6,502 nucleotides of DNA from Thermoproteota archaeon. Its GTDB lineage: Archaea; Korarchaeota; Korarchaeia; Korarchaeales; Korarchaeaceae. Made by a program: the position numbers and the translations under genes. Below are positions 5,966 to 6,502 of the stretch, one piece after another; position 1 is the first letter of the stretch, and each line of letters starts with the position of its first letter. The notes beneath the pieces are model-generated. The model had not been told where the DNA came from and ran no database searches. It was given only the letters and a program-made list of their open reading frames with translations. The stretch spans positions 1 to 6,502 of the forward strand of contig QMVU01000066.1 in assembly GCA_003661265.1 (NCBI GenBank), written 5' to 3'.

Positions 5966-6502
5966 TAAATTCCCAGAAGAGATGAGGGCTCCACCTCCCT
6001 CACAACCCCCTCCCTCATTACGTACGCCCTGGAACACATTCTTGCTGCTAAAAAGACGTCATGGGTGGCTATGATTATACCCCTTCCGGATTTTTTGAGG
6101 TTTGTCAGCAATTTCAGCACTATTCTCCTTCTGTCCAGGTCTAGATTTGCAAAGGGCTCATCTAGGAGCAAGTAGAGTGGATCGACAACTATGGCCCTCA
6201 CGAGTGCCAATAACTGAGCCTGACCAGCCGAAAGTGTCCTAGCATCTCGGGAAAGGTCCTCTATACCGACCTCTTTCAATAGATCGATAACTCTAGAAGA
6301 TGCTTCCTCCGTTCCCCTTATCCTAAGCCCAAAGGTCGCATTGTACATGACGGATCCCCTCAGAACTATCGGTCTTTCATGAACGTAGACTACTTTCCTC
6401 CTCAGCCTCACGGCTTCTCTCTCAGGCAATTTCCATAAGCTCCTGCCTTCTATGATAACCTCCCCCCTATCCGGCCTGTAGATGCCTGCCATTATCTTCA
6501 GA
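5965..6502 (-). CDS. ABC transporter ATP-binding protein, tungstate-importer-like (5' partial)
   Basis: This is the nucleotide-binding subunit of an ABC transporter, acting on the inner membrane face to power transport. The visible 178 residues are the C-terminal part. The ATG at 6492 is internal: codons before it read L-K-I, giving the LKIMAGIYRPDRG that normally follows Walker A, so Walker A and about 40-50 residues lie past the edge. Visible motifs are the Q-loop region VVYVHERP (Glu where Gln is usual, 6376-6378), signature LSAGQ (6220-6234), Walker B LYLLLDEP (6154-6177), D-loop FANLD (6139-6153) and switch THD (His at 6061-6063). RGSVMYNATFGLRIRG after the Q-loop resembles tungstate-type (TupC/WtpC-like) and related oxyanion importers. 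There is no TOBE-type C-terminal extension. The ATPase call is firm, the substrate uncertain. It converges on the 2-TM gene, so it belongs to another operon, with partner genes probably to the right. Confidence 0.95.
   Translation of the reverse strand, partial: LKIMAGIYRPDRGEVIIEGRSLWKLPEREAVRLRRKVVYVHERPIVLRGSVMYNATFGLRIRGTEEASSRVIDLLKEVGIEDLSRDARTLSAGQAQLLALVRAIVVDPLYLLLDEPFANLDLDRRRIVLKLLTNLKKSGRGIIIATHDVFLAARMCSRAYVMREGVVREVEPSSLLGI

Noticed and set aside
6490..6492. ATG as start of the ABC ATPase
   Set aside because: The frame stays open upstream as L-K-I and the Met falls in the conserved segment after Walker A, so a start here would remove the nucleotide-binding loop.

Overview
The window looks like chromosomal DNA of a thermophilic archaeon. 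The basis is indirect. Arginine is mostly AGG/AGA and isoleucine is often ATA. A GGAGGT Shine-Dalgarno-type site is present, and the main gene encodes a giant secreted DUF11-repeat surface protein dense in N-glycosylation sequons and cysteines. Base composition is close to half G+C by eye. A Thermoproteota or Korarchaeota source, for example a Korarchaeum-like organism, would fit, but the lineage is a guess.

About 83% of the window (2-5428, + strand) is the 3' part of one very large gene. Its start lies off the left edge: the frame is open to base 2 and reads straight into a DUF11 repeat. The visible 1808 residues hold eleven tandem DUF11-like beta-sandwich units, then a 46-residue Pro/Thr/Ser stalk. 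After the stalk come a twelfth unit next to the membrane, one transmembrane helix, and a tail of about 160 residues predicted to be cytoplasmic. The units mostly alternate between two types (A and B) with different cysteine patterns. The tail resembles PIN-like proteins of the DUF3368 kind, with at least one catalytic position apparently lost. A surface stalk joined through the membrane to a PIN-like domain is the most unusual thing here.

Seventeen bases downstream, same strand, is a small gene (5446-5922) for a 158-residue protein with two transmembrane helices, probably co-transcribed with the giant gene. An 8-codon open frame with its own GGAGGT site bridges the junction, and its stop codon directly abuts the small gene's ATG.

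On the opposite strand, converging on this pair, is the C-terminal part of an ABC transporter ATPase (5965-6502, running off the right edge). It most resembles tungstate-type importer ATPases. The 42-base gap between the convergent stops has no T-run terminator but holds two small back-to-back inverted repeats.

A plausible reading is that the giant protein and the 2-TM protein form a cell-envelope unit and the ABC importer is a separate operon. I see no RNA genes, mobile elements or CRISPR arrays, and no stretch over 300 bases without a gene.
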